In this document: in pieces, positions 1 through 9,570 of the stretch
How the letters are laid out: every line of letters starts with the position of its first letter
How positions within the stretch are numbered: position 1 is the first letter of the stretch
From: Saccharibacillus endophyticus
Lineage (GTDB): Bacteria > Bacillota > Bacilli > Paenibacillales > Paenibacillaceae
Direction: 5' to 3'
Assembly (NCBI RefSeq): GCF_013185185.1
Contig: NZ_JAAZWE010000002.1
Span: 496,001 to 560,000, forward strand
Length of the DNA stretch: 64,000 bases
Notes under the pieces: model-generated
Databases searched by the model: none
The model's input: the letters and a program-made list of their open reading frames with translations, nothing else
Told to the model about the DNA's origin: nothing
Position numbers and translations under genes: made by a program

Positions 1-3000
1 TCCTCGATTTCGGCAAATGCCATTGCCTTGCCCTGCTTGGTCGTAATCGTTTTGAGACTGACTACCATTCCCGCAGTCACGGCATGGCTTTCATCGGGAG
101 CCTCGCCCAGCTCCACCAGTTTTTGCGCGCCCGTCTCGCTCAACAAACGTTCGTAATCGTCGAGCGGATGCCCGGACAAATACAAACCCAGCAGTTCGCG
201 TTCCAAATCCAGCTGCTCCGTTACGGTGTATTCGCGCACGTTCGGATATTCGATCTCCCAGTTCGGCGTCTCCACGAAGTCGAACATCTGGATTTGAAAG
301 TCCTCGCGCTCCTTGCGCCACTTGGTTGCCGCATCCAGAGCTTCGTCCAGCATGGCAAGAAGCTGTGCCCGATGGCCCGGCAGCGAATCGAAAGCCCCTG
401 CTTGGATCAGTGCTTCGATCACGCGCCGGTTGCAGGTTTTCGTATCGACGCGGCGGCAGAAATCAAGCAGGCTTTCGAACGGCTGCTTGGCGCGTTCTTC
501 CATGATGTTGCGGATCGCGTTCGTGCCGACGTTTTTGATGGCTGCCAAGCCGAAACGAAGACTGCGTATGCCTTCCTCTTCCGACGGCGTAAAGAGCATG
601 CCGCTTTTATTCACGTCGGGCGGAAGCACCGGAATGTTCATGCGTCGGGTCTCGACGACATATTCGGCGACCTTGCGGTGATTCCCGGTCACGGCCGCAA
701 GCATCGAAGCCATGAATTCGACCGGATAATGCGCTTTGAGATAAGCGGTCTGGAACGCCAACACGCCGTATGCCGCCGCGTGCGCGCGCGGGAAGCCGTA
801 ATCGGCGAAACGCACGATCATGTCGTATACCTTGTTGGCATCTTCTTCGCTGTAGTTCTGGCCCAAGCTGCCGCGCACGAAGTGTTCGCGCTCCTCGTCC
901 AGCGTTTCGCGCTTTTTCTTCGATACGGCCCGGCGCAGCAAATCCGCTTCGCCCAGCGAGAATCCGGCCATCGTCGAAGCGATCTGCATAATCTGCTCTT
1001 GATAGACGATAATCCCGTGCGTGTCTTCCAAAATCGGCTTTAAATCTTCATGCGGATAATGCGCGGTGACCGCTCCGTGCTTAACCTGGATATAATTCGG
1101 GATGAACTCCATCGGACCCGGACGGTACAACGCCACGACCGAGATGATGTCTTCGATTACCGAAGGCTTCATTTCTTTCATTACGCGGCGAATGCCCGGC
1201 GATTCCATCTGGAACACGCCCAGCGTGTCTCCCCGCCCGAGCAGCTCGTACGTGCCCGGATCGTGATCCGGTACCGTTTTGAAATCGACCGGCGCGCCGG
1301 CCTGCTCGGCGATCCAGTTCTGGCAGCGTTCGATGATCGACAAGGTTCGCAGCCCCAGGAAGTCCATTTTGAGCAGACCGACCGCTTCCAGGCTTTCCAT
1401 CGGATACTGCGTCAGCGCCGTCTTCTCGCCGCCTTCCTGTAAAGGAACATAGTCCGTCAACGGCCCGCGCGCGATGACGACGCCCGCTGCATGCGTGGAA
1501 GCATGGCGCGGCATCCCTTCGACGCGTCTGGCCGTGTCGATCAGCTTTTTCATATCCGGCGACTGATCGGCCCGTTCGCGCAGCGCCGTATTCTGCATCA
1601 GCGCTTTGTCGATAGTCATCCCTACCTGCACCGGAATAAGTTTGGCCGTTTTGTCGACCTCGCCGTAAGGCAGCGCCAGCACGCGACCGACGTCGCGCAC
1701 GGCCGCCCGTGCCGCCAACGTTCCGAACGTGATGATTTGCGCCACCCGGTCGGACCCGTATTTGTCCGTCACGTAAGCGATCACCTCGTCGCGCCGCTCG
1801 TCGCTGAAGTCGATATCGATATCGGGCATCGTGATCCGCGCCGGATTCAAGAAACGTTCGAACAACAGATTGTATTTGATCGGATCGACATCCGTAATAT
1901 TCAACGTGTAGGCGACCAAACTGCCCGCTGACGATCCCCGGCCGGGACCCGTCACGATTCCCTGCTCATGCGCGTAACGGATAAAGTCCCAGACGATCAG
2001 GAAATAATCGGAGAATCCCATCGTTCCGATCACGCCGAGCTCATACTCCAATCGTTCGTCCAGCTTGCGCCGCTCTTCGGCATCGTTCCAATTAGGCAAT
2101 TGATCGTATCGGCGTTCCAATCCTTGCCGGCACAGCTCGATCAAATACTGGTGCGGGGTTTTGCCTTCGGGCAATGGCTGATACTCCGGTAAAATGGATT
2201 GCCCAAGCTCCAACTCCAGCTCGCACTCTTCCGCGATTTTTGCCGTATTCGCAAGCGCCTGCGGCAGGTGCGGGAACAGCTTCGCCATCTCGTCGCCGCT
2301 TTTCAGATACAACTGGCGCGTCGGAATACGGAACCGTTCCTCGTCTTCCATCGTTTTGCCCGTGCCGATACAGATCAGAACATCCTGAATTTCCGCATCC
2401 GGTTCGGCCAGGTAATGGGAATCGTTAGTGGCAATCAGCTCCACGCCGATCTCTTCGGCCAACGCGATCAGCATCGGGTTTACCTTTTTTTGTTCCGCCA
2501 ATCCATGATCCTGCAGCTCGATATAAAAGTTTTCGCCAAAAATCTCTTTGTACCGCAAAGCCGCAATCTTCGCTTCCTCGGGACGTCCGTTCAGGAAATG
2601 CTGCGGAATCTCCCCTCCGATACAAGCGCTGGTGCAAATGATGCCTTCACTGTGCTGCCGGAGCACTTCGCGGTCGATTCTCGGCTTATAATGGAACCCT
2701 TCCAAATGACCGATCGAACACATTTTCATCAGATTGCGGTACCCGACTTCGTTTTTGGCAAGCAGCAGCAAATGGTAGATCGGCTGATCTTTGCGACTGC
2801 CCCGCTCATGGCGGGAGTCGGACGTATAATAAGCCTCGAAGCCGAGAATCGGCTTGATCCCGGCTGCATGGCATGCTTTGTAAAACGGAATAGCGCCGTA
2901 CATGACGCCGTGATCGGTCAGCGCAAGCGACTTCATGCCCAACTCCGCCGCGCGCCCTACCAGTTCCTTGATCCTTGCCGCTCCGTCGAGCAGACTGTAT

Positions 3001-3035
3001 TCGCTATGCACGTGCAGATGGACAAAATCGTTCAT
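1..3035 (-). CDS. dnaE: DNA polymerase III subunit alpha DnaE, 3' end missing
   Basis: This is the replicative DNA polymerase of the DnaE type, which in Bacillus extends primers on the lagging strand alongside PolC. The protein opens with the PHP-domain signature HLHVHSEYSLLDGA. The palm-domain catalytic motif PDIDIDFSDERR lies near residue 400 (about 1796-1830). The reading frame runs off the left edge inside the OB-fold part, after about 1011 residues, so roughly the last 100 residues expected for a Firmicute DnaE are outside the window. The start is ATG at 3035 behind GGGGGA. It lies just downstream of ytoI on the same strand, the neighbourhood seen around dnaE in Bacillus. The family assignment is firm. 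Confidence 0.97.
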   Translation of the reverse strand, partial: MNDFVHLHVHSEYSLLDGAARIKELVGRAAELGMKSLALTDHGVMYGAIPFYKACHAAGIKPILGFEAYYTSDSRHERGSRKDQPIYHLLLLAKNEVGYRNLMKMCSIGHLEGFHYKPRIDREVLRQHSEGIICTSACIGGEIPQHFLNGRPEEAKIAALRYKEIFGENFYIELQDHGLAEQKKVNPMLIALAEEIGVELIATNDSHYLAEPDAEIQDVLICIGTGKTMEDEERFRIPTRQLYLKSGDEMAKLFPHLPQALANTAKIAEECELELELGQSILPEYQPLPEGKTPHQYLIELCRQGLERRYDQLPNWNDAEERRKLDERLEYELGVIGTMGFSDYFLIVWDFIRYAHEQGIVTGPGRGSSAGSLVAYTLNITDVDPIKYNLLFERFLNPARITMPDIDIDFSDERRDEVIAYVTDKYGSDRVAQIITFGTLAARAAVRDVGRVLALPYGEVDKTAKLIPVQVGMTIDKALMQNTALRERADQSPDMKKLIDTARRVEGMPRHASTHAAGVVIARGPLTDYVPLQEGGEKTALTQYPMESLEAVGLLKMDFLGLRTLSIIERCQNWIAEQAGAPVDFKTVPDHDPGTYELLGRGDTLGVFQMESPGIRRVMKEMKPSVIEDIISVVALYRPGPMEFIPNYIQVKHGAVTAHYPHEDLKPILEDTHGIIVYQEQIMQIASTMAGFSLGEADLLRRAVSKKKRETLDEEREHFVRGSLGQNYSEEDANKVYDMIVRFADYGFPRAHAAAYGVLAFQTAYLKAHYPVEFMASMLAAVTGNHRKVAEYVVETRRMNIPVLPPDVNKSGMLFTPSEEEGIRSLRFGLAAIKNVGTNAIRNIMEERAKQPFESLLDFCRRVDTKTCNRRVIEALIQAGAFDSLPGHRAQLLAMLDEALDAATKWRKEREDFQIQMFDFVETPNWEIEYPNVREYTVTEQLDLERELLGLYLSGHPLDDYERLLSETGAQKLVELGEAPDESHAVTAGMVVSLKTITTKQGKAMAFAEIE

Positions 3036-3064
3036 GCAGGCGTTCCCCCTTTTTCTTTTCTCGA

Positions 3065-4399
3065 CTACCCGTTTTCAATCGAATGCAAGGTCATCATCGC
3101 TTTCGCGACGATCTGTTCCTCATGCGAGATCGCAATCTCCAAGCGGCAGATCCGGCGGCCCACTTCCAACACGAGAGGCATCACCGTTACCGCGTCTTCG
3201 ATCTGAACCGGGCGGATAAAATAGGTACTCATATTGTCGACGACATAATCGTTGCCGCTGTAATCTTTAGCCATGCGCAGTGCGGCTTGAATCATCACGG
3301 ACGTCATCACGCCTTCCGAGATGGTACCGAGATCCGTCGCCATCTGCGGGGTGATAAAGCCATGGAAAAACAATCGCCCTTCGGCATCCCGTTCTTCCGC
3401 GAACCCGTTCCAGATCAGATGGTCGAACGTCTCGCCCAGACTGCTCTGCTCGCGCGCGTCCCGCATCGCCTGAAGCACTTCGCGGCGGGTCAACACGCCG
3501 GCCAATTTGCGGTTGCGGTCGACGACCGGAAGGAAATCGATGCCTTCCCAGGTCATGATCTGCGCCGCCGAAGCCAGCGAGGTCAGCAGCCCCGCCGTGA
3601 CGGGACTTCGCACCATGGAACGCTCGATGGTATGGCCCGGCTCGATGCTTTCGATGTCTTTGCGGCTGATGATGCCAAGCACGCGATTCCACTCGTCGGT
3701 CACCGGAAAGCTCGTGGTTCCGGTCCGTTCCGACACGCGCCAAAAATCTTCTGCCGTACTCGTTGCTTTGAGGGAATACGGTTTGGGCTTCAAGCCCACC
3801 AAATCCTCGACCAGCATGATTTTCTTTTTGATCAATCGGTCGAAAATGGCCCGGTTGATCATCGAGGCCACCGTAAACGTGTCATGCCTCGACGAGATGA
3901 TCGGCAGCCCCAATCGATCCGCCAGGCTTTTTACCTCGCGGCTTGTGCCGAAACCGCCTGTAATCAACACTCCTGCCCCATGCTCGATCGCCAGCGAATG
4001 GGCATTCTCCCGGTTGCCGACGATCAACAAGCTGCCCGTATCGATATAGCGGGCCATCGCATCCACCTTCATGGCGCCGATCACATACTTGTGCAGCGTG
4101 ATGGATAAGCCTTCGTTGCCTCCGAGTACATGGCCCTCCACAATATCGACAACATCCGCAAAGGTCAGTTGATCCGTAATGTTTCGAGGCTTCTTCTCCA
4201 CGCGAACGGTTCCGATCCGTTCTTTCGTGATGACGATGCCGAGCGTCTCTGCTTCTTTTACAGCCCGATAAGCCGTGCCTTCGCTGACGCCCAGCTCCTT
4301 CGCCAGCTTACGCACCGAAATCTTCGTACCGACTTTGAGCTGTTCGATATGCTGAAGCAATTGTTCGTGCTTCGTCACGGTCTGTTCATGCCCTTCCAA
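3065..4399 (-). CDS. ytoI: YtoI-like regulator: winged helix, DRTGG, paired CBS and hotdog domains
   Basis: The protein has an N-terminal helix-turn-helix that matches a GntR-type winged helix (KISVRKLAKELGVSEGTAYR, about residues 30-50). A DRTGG domain follows (about 80-190), then two CBS motifs (about 200-320) and a C-terminal hotdog-fold domain (about 330-440) resembling acyl-CoA thioesterases. This order is that of B. subtilis YtoI, whose ligand and target are not known to me. CBS pairs usually bind adenine nucleotides, so a nucleotide-sensing regulator is an inference. I place the start at TTG 4399, eight bases after AGGAG. GTG at 4408 is in frame but sits almost on the ribosome site. 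It ends 30 bases before dnaE begins, so the two may be cotranscribed. Confidence 0.9.
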   Translation of the reverse strand: MEGHEQTVTKHEQLLQHIEQLKVGTKISVRKLAKELGVSEGTAYRAVKEAETLGIVITKERIGTVRVEKKPRNITDQLTFADVVDIVEGHVLGGNEGLSITLHKYVIGAMKVDAMARYIDTGSLLIVGNRENAHSLAIEHGAGVLITGGFGTSREVKSLADRLGLPIISSRHDTFTVASMINRAIFDRLIKKKIMLVEDLVGLKPKPYSLKATSTAEDFWRVSERTGTTSFPVTDEWNRVLGIISRKDIESIEPGHTIERSMVRSPVTAGLLTSLASAAQIMTWEGIDFLPVVDRNRKLAGVLTRREVLQAMRDAREQSSLGETFDHLIWNGFAEERDAEGRLFFHGFITPQMATDLGTISEGVMTSVMIQAALRMAKDYSGNDYVVDNMSTYFIRPVQIEDAVTVMPLVLEVGRRICRLEIAISHEEQIVAKAMMTLHSIENG

Positions 4400-4494
4400 C
4401 TGTTGCACTCCTCTCCGTAAATCTGTATTAGACTGTATTCATTATACCATAAATATCCGTATTGAAAATCGACAGCAATAAGCTGAAAGAAGAC

Positions 4495-4525
4495 AAAAAA
4501 CCCCATTTTCCCAAAAGGAAAACGG
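4495..4525 (-). terminator. Terminator after yheA
   Basis: A nine-base-pair stem (CCGTTTTCC with GGAAAATGG) with a short loop is followed on the minus strand by six T. It closes the yheA transcription unit before ytoI. Confidence 0.8.
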
Positions 4526-4562
4526 AGCTGTTTATCGTGCAGAAGATTCGCTTTCGAAAAAA

Positions 4563-4907
4563 TCAGCGCGGATCGTACATATTGGCCAGACTATCGGAAA
4601 TAATCTTGTTCACGTCCTGAATGATGACGCTCAGACGTTGTTCGGACTCGAACAGGCGACGGATATTCAAGTTCAAACTCAACACTTCGAACAGCTTCTC
4701 CATTTGCTCCATCTCTTCTTGAGGAGGAACGTCTCCGCCCATAATGCGTTGTTGAATATTCATTTGGCGCGTACGGAAGTCGTCGAGCATGCGTTTGCTT
4801 TCCGGATCGGCTTCGATCAGTTTCAGGGCTGCCGTAATATCTTGGACCTCTTGGCTTTCTTGAAGCGATTTTGCGAGGTCGTGAGCCTTATCGTAAACGT
4901 TCGTCAT
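4563..4907 (-). CDS. yheA: YlbF/YmcA/YheA family small helical protein
   Basis: This 114-residue, almost entirely helical acidic protein matches the UPF0342/YheA branch of the YlbF/YmcA family. Typical signatures are an N-terminal VYDKAHDLAKSLQES helix, the FRTRQMNIQQ segment and a C-terminal LSVIIQDVNKII helix. The related proteins YlbF and YmcA form a complex that affects RNase Y and phosphorelay in B. subtilis, but YheA itself has no assigned reaction. The start ATG at 4907 follows AAGGAG. It lies 73 bases downstream of the HAD gene and has its own terminator. No membrane segment or signal peptide is visible, so it should be cytoplasmic. Confidence 0.85.
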   Translation of the reverse strand: MTNVYDKAHDLAKSLQESQEVQDITAALKLIEADPESKRMLDDFRTRQMNIQQRIMGGDVPPQEEMEQMEKLFEVLSLNLNIRRLFESEQRLSVIIQDVNKIISDSLANMYDPR

Positions 4908-4979
4908 GAGGTAAGTCTCCTTCTTTTCGGGGTGTCCCCGTATCTTTTTTGACCGTGCTGTCAGGGTACGCTTTACCTT

Positions 4980-5672
4980 CTAAGCAGACGGTGCATTGTC
5001 GTACAGTTCGATCAATTGACTGAATTCGGTAATCAATACGTCGGCATCTTCCAGCTCGTGATTGGCGCCGAAATCCGCATAAGCGCAGCCGATGACGCCA
5101 AGCTCGTTGCCGCGGCCGGCTTGTACGTCGGAGGATCGGTCACCGACCATCCAGGCACTTTGTACCCCGTGGGTTTTGAGCAGCATTTCCACCAGTAACA
5201 CCTTGGTCGCGGTCCGGTACTCTCCTGCGCTGTATTGGGATTCGAACAACTTCTCGATGCCAAGCGCAGCCGAGACTCCTTTTACATACCCTTCAAGGCC
5301 GTTACTGGCTACGAAAAGACGTACGCCGCGTTCGCGAAGCTTTTCCAGCGTCTCCTTGACGTCGGGATAGAGCAGCGCCTCTCCGCCTTTCAACACTTCA
5401 AGCTGAAGTTCCAGCAGCAGGTCGTTGGCCCGGTTGCGCAGTTTTTCGTCGGCATCCGGGATGACGATCTTCCAAATTTCCTCCAGCAGCATGCCGAGAC
5501 TTCCCAGAATCAATCGTTCCGGCGGCGTTTCTCCCTCGTAAAGCCCTTCGGCACGCAGCACGTCGAACATTTTGTGATACGCCGGAAGCAATGCGGTCTC
5601 CGTCTTGAACAATGTTCCGTCCATATCAAAGATCATCGCTTCCGGTTTTTGCAGGCTGGTTGCCGTTTGCAT
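4980..5672 (-). CDS. HAD-superfamily phosphatase (PGP/beta-phosphoglucomutase-like)
   Basis: A 230-residue haloacid dehalogenase-type hydrolase. Motif I is FDMDGTLFKTE, with the two catalytic aspartates near residues 15 and 17. Motif II is LFVASNG, and motifs III/IV are the lysine region plus MVGDRSSDVQAG. A helical cap sits between motifs I and II, as in subfamily I phosphatases such as phosphoglycolate phosphatase. The substrate cannot be told from sequence. The start ATG at 5672 follows GAGGAGAGG, which lies inside the last codons of the upstream CorC-like gene. The eight-base gap indicates translational coupling with that gene. A longer reading frame upstream is antisense-like and lacks a better ribosome site. 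Confidence 0.88.
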   Translation of the reverse strand: MQTATSLQKPEAMIFDMDGTLFKTETALLPAYHKMFDVLRAEGLYEGETPPERLILGSLGMLLEEIWKIVIPDADEKLRNRANDLLLELQLEVLKGGEALLYPDVKETLEKLRERGVRLFVASNGLEGYVKGVSAALGIEKLFESQYSAGEYRTATKVLLVEMLLKTHGVQSAWMVGDRSSDVQAGRGNELGVIGCAYADFGANHELEDADVLITEFSQLIELYDNAPSA

Positions 5673-5679
5673 GTTCAGT

Positions 5680-7044
5680 TCAATCCTCTCCTCGTTCGTC
5701 TTCCTCCCCGTTTTCTTCGTTCTCGTCCGCCTCTTTGTGCGGCTTGTGAATATGAACGCGGGTAATGCGCAGCCGCTCAGCTTCCGCCACTTCAAATCGA
5801 ATGCGGCCGAACTGAACGATCTGTCCCGGCAGCGGGTTGCCCTCAAGCTCCTTAAACATCCAGCCGCCGATCGAATCGACTTCCTCGTCATCGATGCCGG
5901 CTCCGGTCAAATCATTGACCTCTTCGACCAGCATCCGACCGTCGACGGAGATAACGTCTCCCACGACTTCGACTTCCGGACGCACGTCCTCGAATTCATC
6001 ATACAAGTCGCCGACGATTTCTTCCAGAATCTCTTCCGCCGTCAGCAAGCCGGCCGTGCCGCCGTACTCGTCGACGACGAGCGTCAGCTGCGCACGCTTC
6101 TGCTGCATTAACCGTAACACATGACTGATTTCCATCGATTCCGGCACGTTCAAGATCGGCCGAACCAGTTTTCGCAGATTCGGCTCCGTCCCTTGCGGCC
6201 AAAGCAGAATATCCGTGATATGTACGAAGCCGATAATTTGGTCTTTGTCTTCGATCGCGACCGGATAACGGGAGTGCCGCGTCTCGGTAATGATTTTCAT
6301 ATTATCCTTCAACGGAAGGTTCACGTAAAGACAATCCATATCGGTTCGCGGAAGCATGACCTCGCGTGCCAGCATATCGGAAAAGTCGAAGATGTTATCC
6401 ATCAGTTTGACTTCCTCCAGATCGATGGCTCCGCTTTTCGCGCTCTGATTCATCAGAATACGAATTTCTTCTTCCGAGTGGGCTGCGTCGGCTTCCCCAG
6501 CAGGCTGAATCCCGAATATGCGCAAAAATGCGTTAGCCGCATGATTGAGCAGCCAGATCACCGGAAGGAACACGTAATAGAAAACGAGCAGCGGCCCTGC
6601 CAATGCGAGCGAAGTGCCTTCGGACTTTTGAATCGCCAACGATTTCGGTGCCAATTCGCCGAGCACGATATGCAGGAACGTAATGATCGCGAATCCGATC
6701 GCGACCGAGATCCCCGAGATCAGGCCCGGATCGGTGAAGCCCATTTGGTACATCAGCGGCTCGACCAACAGCTCCGAAACGGCCGGCTCTCCGAGCCAGC
6801 CGAGTCCGAGCGAAGTCAAGGTGATGCCCAGCTGCGTGGCGGATAGATAGGCATCCAGCCGATTCGCTACTTTTAAAGCATACGGAGCCAAGCGGTTTCC
6901 TTCGCTTTCAAGCTGAATCAGCCGGGAATGCCGAACTTTGACGAGCGAAAATTCCGCAGCGACGAATACGCCGTTCAGAAAAACCAGCAGCAGAACCAAA
7001 AACAAATTGATCGCCAATGTCCCTATCTCTATCTCGTGGTCCAA
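5680..7044 (-). CDS. HlyC/CorC-family membrane protein with CNNM, CBS pair and CorC_HlyC domains
   Basis: This protein of about 454 residues has four hydrophobic segments in the first 190 residues (CNNM/DUF21 domain, with FLNGVFVAAEFSLVKVRHSRL). A CBS pair follows (about 215-330, including the MLPRTDMDCLYV segment), then a C-terminal CorC_HlyC domain ending in an acidic tail. The family is linked to magnesium or cobalt handling; the older name haemolysin C is misleading. I prefer the TTG start at 7044, six bases after AGAGGAG, over ATG 7071, which has no ribosome site. The gene overlaps the ribosome site of the following HAD gene, so the two are probably one operon. Confidence 0.9.
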   Translation of the reverse strand: MDHEIEIGTLAINLFLVLLLVFLNGVFVAAEFSLVKVRHSRLIQLESEGNRLAPYALKVANRLDAYLSATQLGITLTSLGLGWLGEPAVSELLVEPLMYQMGFTDPGLISGISVAIGFAIITFLHIVLGELAPKSLAIQKSEGTSLALAGPLLVFYYVFLPVIWLLNHAANAFLRIFGIQPAGEADAAHSEEEIRILMNQSAKSGAIDLEEVKLMDNIFDFSDMLAREVMLPRTDMDCLYVNLPLKDNMKIITETRHSRYPVAIEDKDQIIGFVHITDILLWPQGTEPNLRKLVRPILNVPESMEISHVLRLMQQKRAQLTLVVDEYGGTAGLLTAEEILEEIVGDLYDEFEDVRPEVEVVGDVISVDGRMLVEEVNDLTGAGIDDEEVDSIGGWMFKELEGNPLPGQIVQFGRIRFEVAEAERLRITRVHIHKPHKEADENEENGEEDERGED

Positions 7045-7090
7045 TGAAATCTCCTCTTTTCTTCGGCACATGCCGAAAATCCGGTGTTTT

Positions 7091-8227
7091 CTAATCCAAA
7101 ATCGCGCGGCGCGACTTAAAGTCCACCCCTTTGTAATACATGTCCGCTACGAGCAGGTTCGGTCCGCAGCAGCTGGCCGCATCGCAAAAACAGTTAACGG
7201 TGCGGTTGAGCGGATGGTTGGTCGTCCATTCTTCGAAGATGGAATCGAGATTGTCTTTATATACACTACCAAACGAAGGGATGGCTGCAAAGTCCGTGAC
7301 AAAGACATCGCCCGTAAACATGTTGACATTCACGCGGCTGCGCCCGTCCGGGTCGTTGCGTACCGTTACGTTTTTCGCGCTGTACAGACGCTGCAGCAAT
7401 GCACGCTCTTCTTCGTTGCTTCCGCAAGCATAGAACGGCAACGTGCCGAACAACATCCAGACATCCTCGTTGCGGTGATCCAGCAAATCATGGATCGCTA
7501 CCCGCATCTCATCCAGCGACAATACCGGCAGATTAGCCGCGAAAGCCGAAGGATACATCGGGTGTACTTCATGACGCACGCAGCCCATATCAAGCACGGC
7601 CTGGTGCATTTGCGGCAAATGTTTATGCGTACGGAAATTGATCATCGTTTCCGCGGAAATAAACATGCCCGATTTGCTAAGGCTTTTCGCGTTATCGATC
7701 ATCCGATTATACATTTTCTCGGCCGCGGCAAACGGAACGGGATGACCGCTGTTCGCAAAGCCGGTTTCGTGGAAATTCTCGGGTCCCGTGTAGTTGAACG
7801 AGATATGCATCACGTCCAAATAAGGCAGCAGTTTCTCGTAACGCTCGAGATCCAGCGTCAGGTTCGAGTTGATCTGCGAACGGATGCCGCGCTCCCGCGC
7901 GTAACGGAGCAGCGGCACGATCACATTATCGACGGTCTGACGACGGAAGGACGGCTCGCCGCCCGTAATACTGATTGTTTCCAAGTGCTCGACCTCATCC
8001 AGACGACGCAGCATCAGATCGAGCGGAATCATATCCGGCTCGTTCAAGACGAGCGTATCGCCGACCGCGCAATGTTCGCATCGCATATTGCACAGGTTGG
8101 TCACCGTCATTTCCACGCTGGTCAGACGGTGACGCCCGTGTTTGCGCAGCGAACGGATCGGATCCCACGGATCGTAACTGGGAGACAAATCGCGAAGCTT
8201 CTGACCACTGTTATTGATTACTGTCAT
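7091..8227 (-). CDS. yfkAB: Radical SAM protein YfkAB
   Basis: A radical S-adenosylmethionine protein of 378 residues. The cluster-binding motif CNMRCEHC near residue 46 supplies the CxxxCxxC cysteines for a 4Fe-4S cluster. ITGGEPSFRR is the GGEP SAM-binding motif. A C-terminal cysteine-rich stretch (NCFCDAASCC) suggests a second cluster, as in SPASM or twitch domains. Overall it matches Bacillus YfkAB, whose substrate is not established to me. The ATG at 8227 follows AGGTGG at five bases; a GTG three codons earlier overlaps that site. It is read alone, with a 110-base promoter region in front and the CorC-like gene 46 bases downstream. Confidence 0.9.
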   Translation of the reverse strand: MTVINNSGQKLRDLSPSYDPWDPIRSLRKHGRHRLTSVEMTVTNLCNMRCEHCAVGDTLVLNEPDMIPLDLMLRRLDEVEHLETISITGGEPSFRRQTVDNVIVPLLRYARERGIRSQINSNLTLDLERYEKLLPYLDVMHISFNYTGPENFHETGFANSGHPVPFAAAEKMYNRMIDNAKSLSKSGMFISAETMINFRTHKHLPQMHQAVLDMGCVRHEVHPMYPSAFAANLPVLSLDEMRVAIHDLLDHRNEDVWMLFGTLPFYACGSNEEERALLQRLYSAKNVTVRNDPDGRSRVNVNMFTGDVFVTDFAAIPSFGSVYKDNLDSIFEEWTTNHPLNRTVNCFCDAASCCGPNLLVADMYYKGVDFKSRRAILD

Positions 8228-8355
8228 GTTGACCACCTTTATGATTAAGAACTGCCTTCGGACCGCTGCGAAAAAAGTCGCGGCAGTCCAAAAGGGTAAA
8301 AGCTACTTTTCTTTATTATAACCGTTTTGCAGCTAACGATTGCCGGACCGGATTT

Positions 8356-9450
8356 TTAGCGATCCGCAATTCGTTCCACCATGGTTGAAAGATGCCGCGA
8401 AAGATCGACCTCATAAGGTTGTACGCTGCCGCCTTCCGCGTCTTCGATAATCCGCACGATCGGACGATTGGGCGTCTTCGACGGAACGCTCGTGACTACG
8501 CCCGTTTCCCCCGAACTGAGCTTCACCGTCAAGCCCACCGGATACAGGGCTACCTTGTCCCGGAATATTTCCAGCTTGCGCTGATCATACTGGGTGCAAG
8601 ATCCTCCGTATAAAATGTCCACGGCTTGATGCGGCAGCATTCCCCGACGGTATACCCGGTTGGTCGTCATCGCGTCATAAGAGTCCGTTATGGCAATCCA
8701 CTTGGCAAAGTCATGAATCTCGCCATCATGAATCCCCCGCGGATACCCGCTGCCGTCCAGTCGTTCATGATGTTGAAACGCGCAATGAGCGGCAAGCAGC
8801 GGCACGAACGGTTCGTCTTTCAAAATCGCGTAGCCCAATTCGGTGTGCCGCTTCATCTCCGAAAATTCGTCATCCGACAACTTGCCCGGCTTCAACAGTA
8901 CTTTCGGCTCGATACGGGTCTTTCCGATATCGTGCAGCATAGCGCCCATTCCGAGCGTAAACAGATCTTCCCGTGAATAGCCCGCGGCCATTCCCAGCGT
9001 TAGCGTATAGAGACAGACATTAAAAGAATGCGTGTACAGGTAATGGTCCGTCGTATGAATGTCGCCCAGCATAATCAAAACGTCTTCCCGAGAGCCCAGA
9101 TCGTTCAGAATCTCTTCGGTCATTTTGCGAAAGCTGTAGCCCAGATGCGGATAAGACATGCGTCCCATCGTATCATTCATCATGCTGCGGTAAACGGTTC
9201 GGATTTGCTTGATGGCCTGGCGTTTCGTTTCGTCGGAAATCATCTCCGGCGGTACGATGTCGTCGGTCAATTGATCCTGAATGTACAGCATATCGACCCC
9301 GAGCCTTTCCAGTCTGCGGAGGATCGAAGCCGTCAGCTCGGCCCCTTCGGCCAGCAGCGTCAAACCCTCTTCATTATAAATGCGTTTGCCCAGCTTCATG
9401 CCGGGCTTTACTTGTCCGATCGACAGCAGGCGCACAAACTTCCACTCCAT
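8356..9450 (-). CDS. HD-GYP domain c-di-GMP phosphodiesterase (first copy)
   Basis: The protein of 364 residues has an N-terminal domain (KPGMKLGKRIYNEEGLTLL) like DUF3391. An HD-GYP domain follows with MLHDIGKTRIEPKVLLKPG, HTELGYAIL, HHERLDGSGYPRG and ITDSYDAMTTNRVY. The HD pair and the GYP triad are intact, so hydrolysis of cyclic di-GMP is expected. A C-terminal extension of about 70 residues follows. The start ATG at 9450 is preceded directly by an in-frame TAA and lacks a strong ribosome site, so expression may be weak or coupled to yunD 120 bases upstream. A second HD-GYP gene lies only 2.2 kb away on the other strand. Confidence 0.9.
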   Translation of the reverse strand: MEWKFVRLLSIGQVKPGMKLGKRIYNEEGLTLLAEGAELTASILRRLERLGVDMLYIQDQLTDDIVPPEMISDETKRQAIKQIRTVYRSMMNDTMGRMSYPHLGYSFRKMTEEILNDLGSREDVLIMLGDIHTTDHYLYTHSFNVCLYTLTLGMAAGYSREDLFTLGMGAMLHDIGKTRIEPKVLLKPGKLSDDEFSEMKRHTELGYAILKDEPFVPLLAAHCAFQHHERLDGSGYPRGIHDGEIHDFAKWIAITDSYDAMTTNRVYRRGMLPHQAVDILYGGSCTQYDQRKLEIFRDKVALYPVGLTVKLSSGETGVVTSVPSKTPNRPIVRIIEDAEGGSVQPYEVDLSRHLSTMVERIADR

Positions 9451-9570
9451 TTAAGCCGTCCCGCAATCCGGATCGCGCGGCAACCGATCCCGGCGGCGAG
9501 GGCCGTTGATATTTTGAACTTTGCTATAGGACGAGTCTTCGCCGCTCCCTCGGCGATACGCTTCCAGCCG

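Noticed and set aside
5605..5765. Long upstream extension of the HAD gene at 4980
   Set aside because: It would read through the CorC-like gene in another frame, and ATG 5672 has a strong ribosome site.
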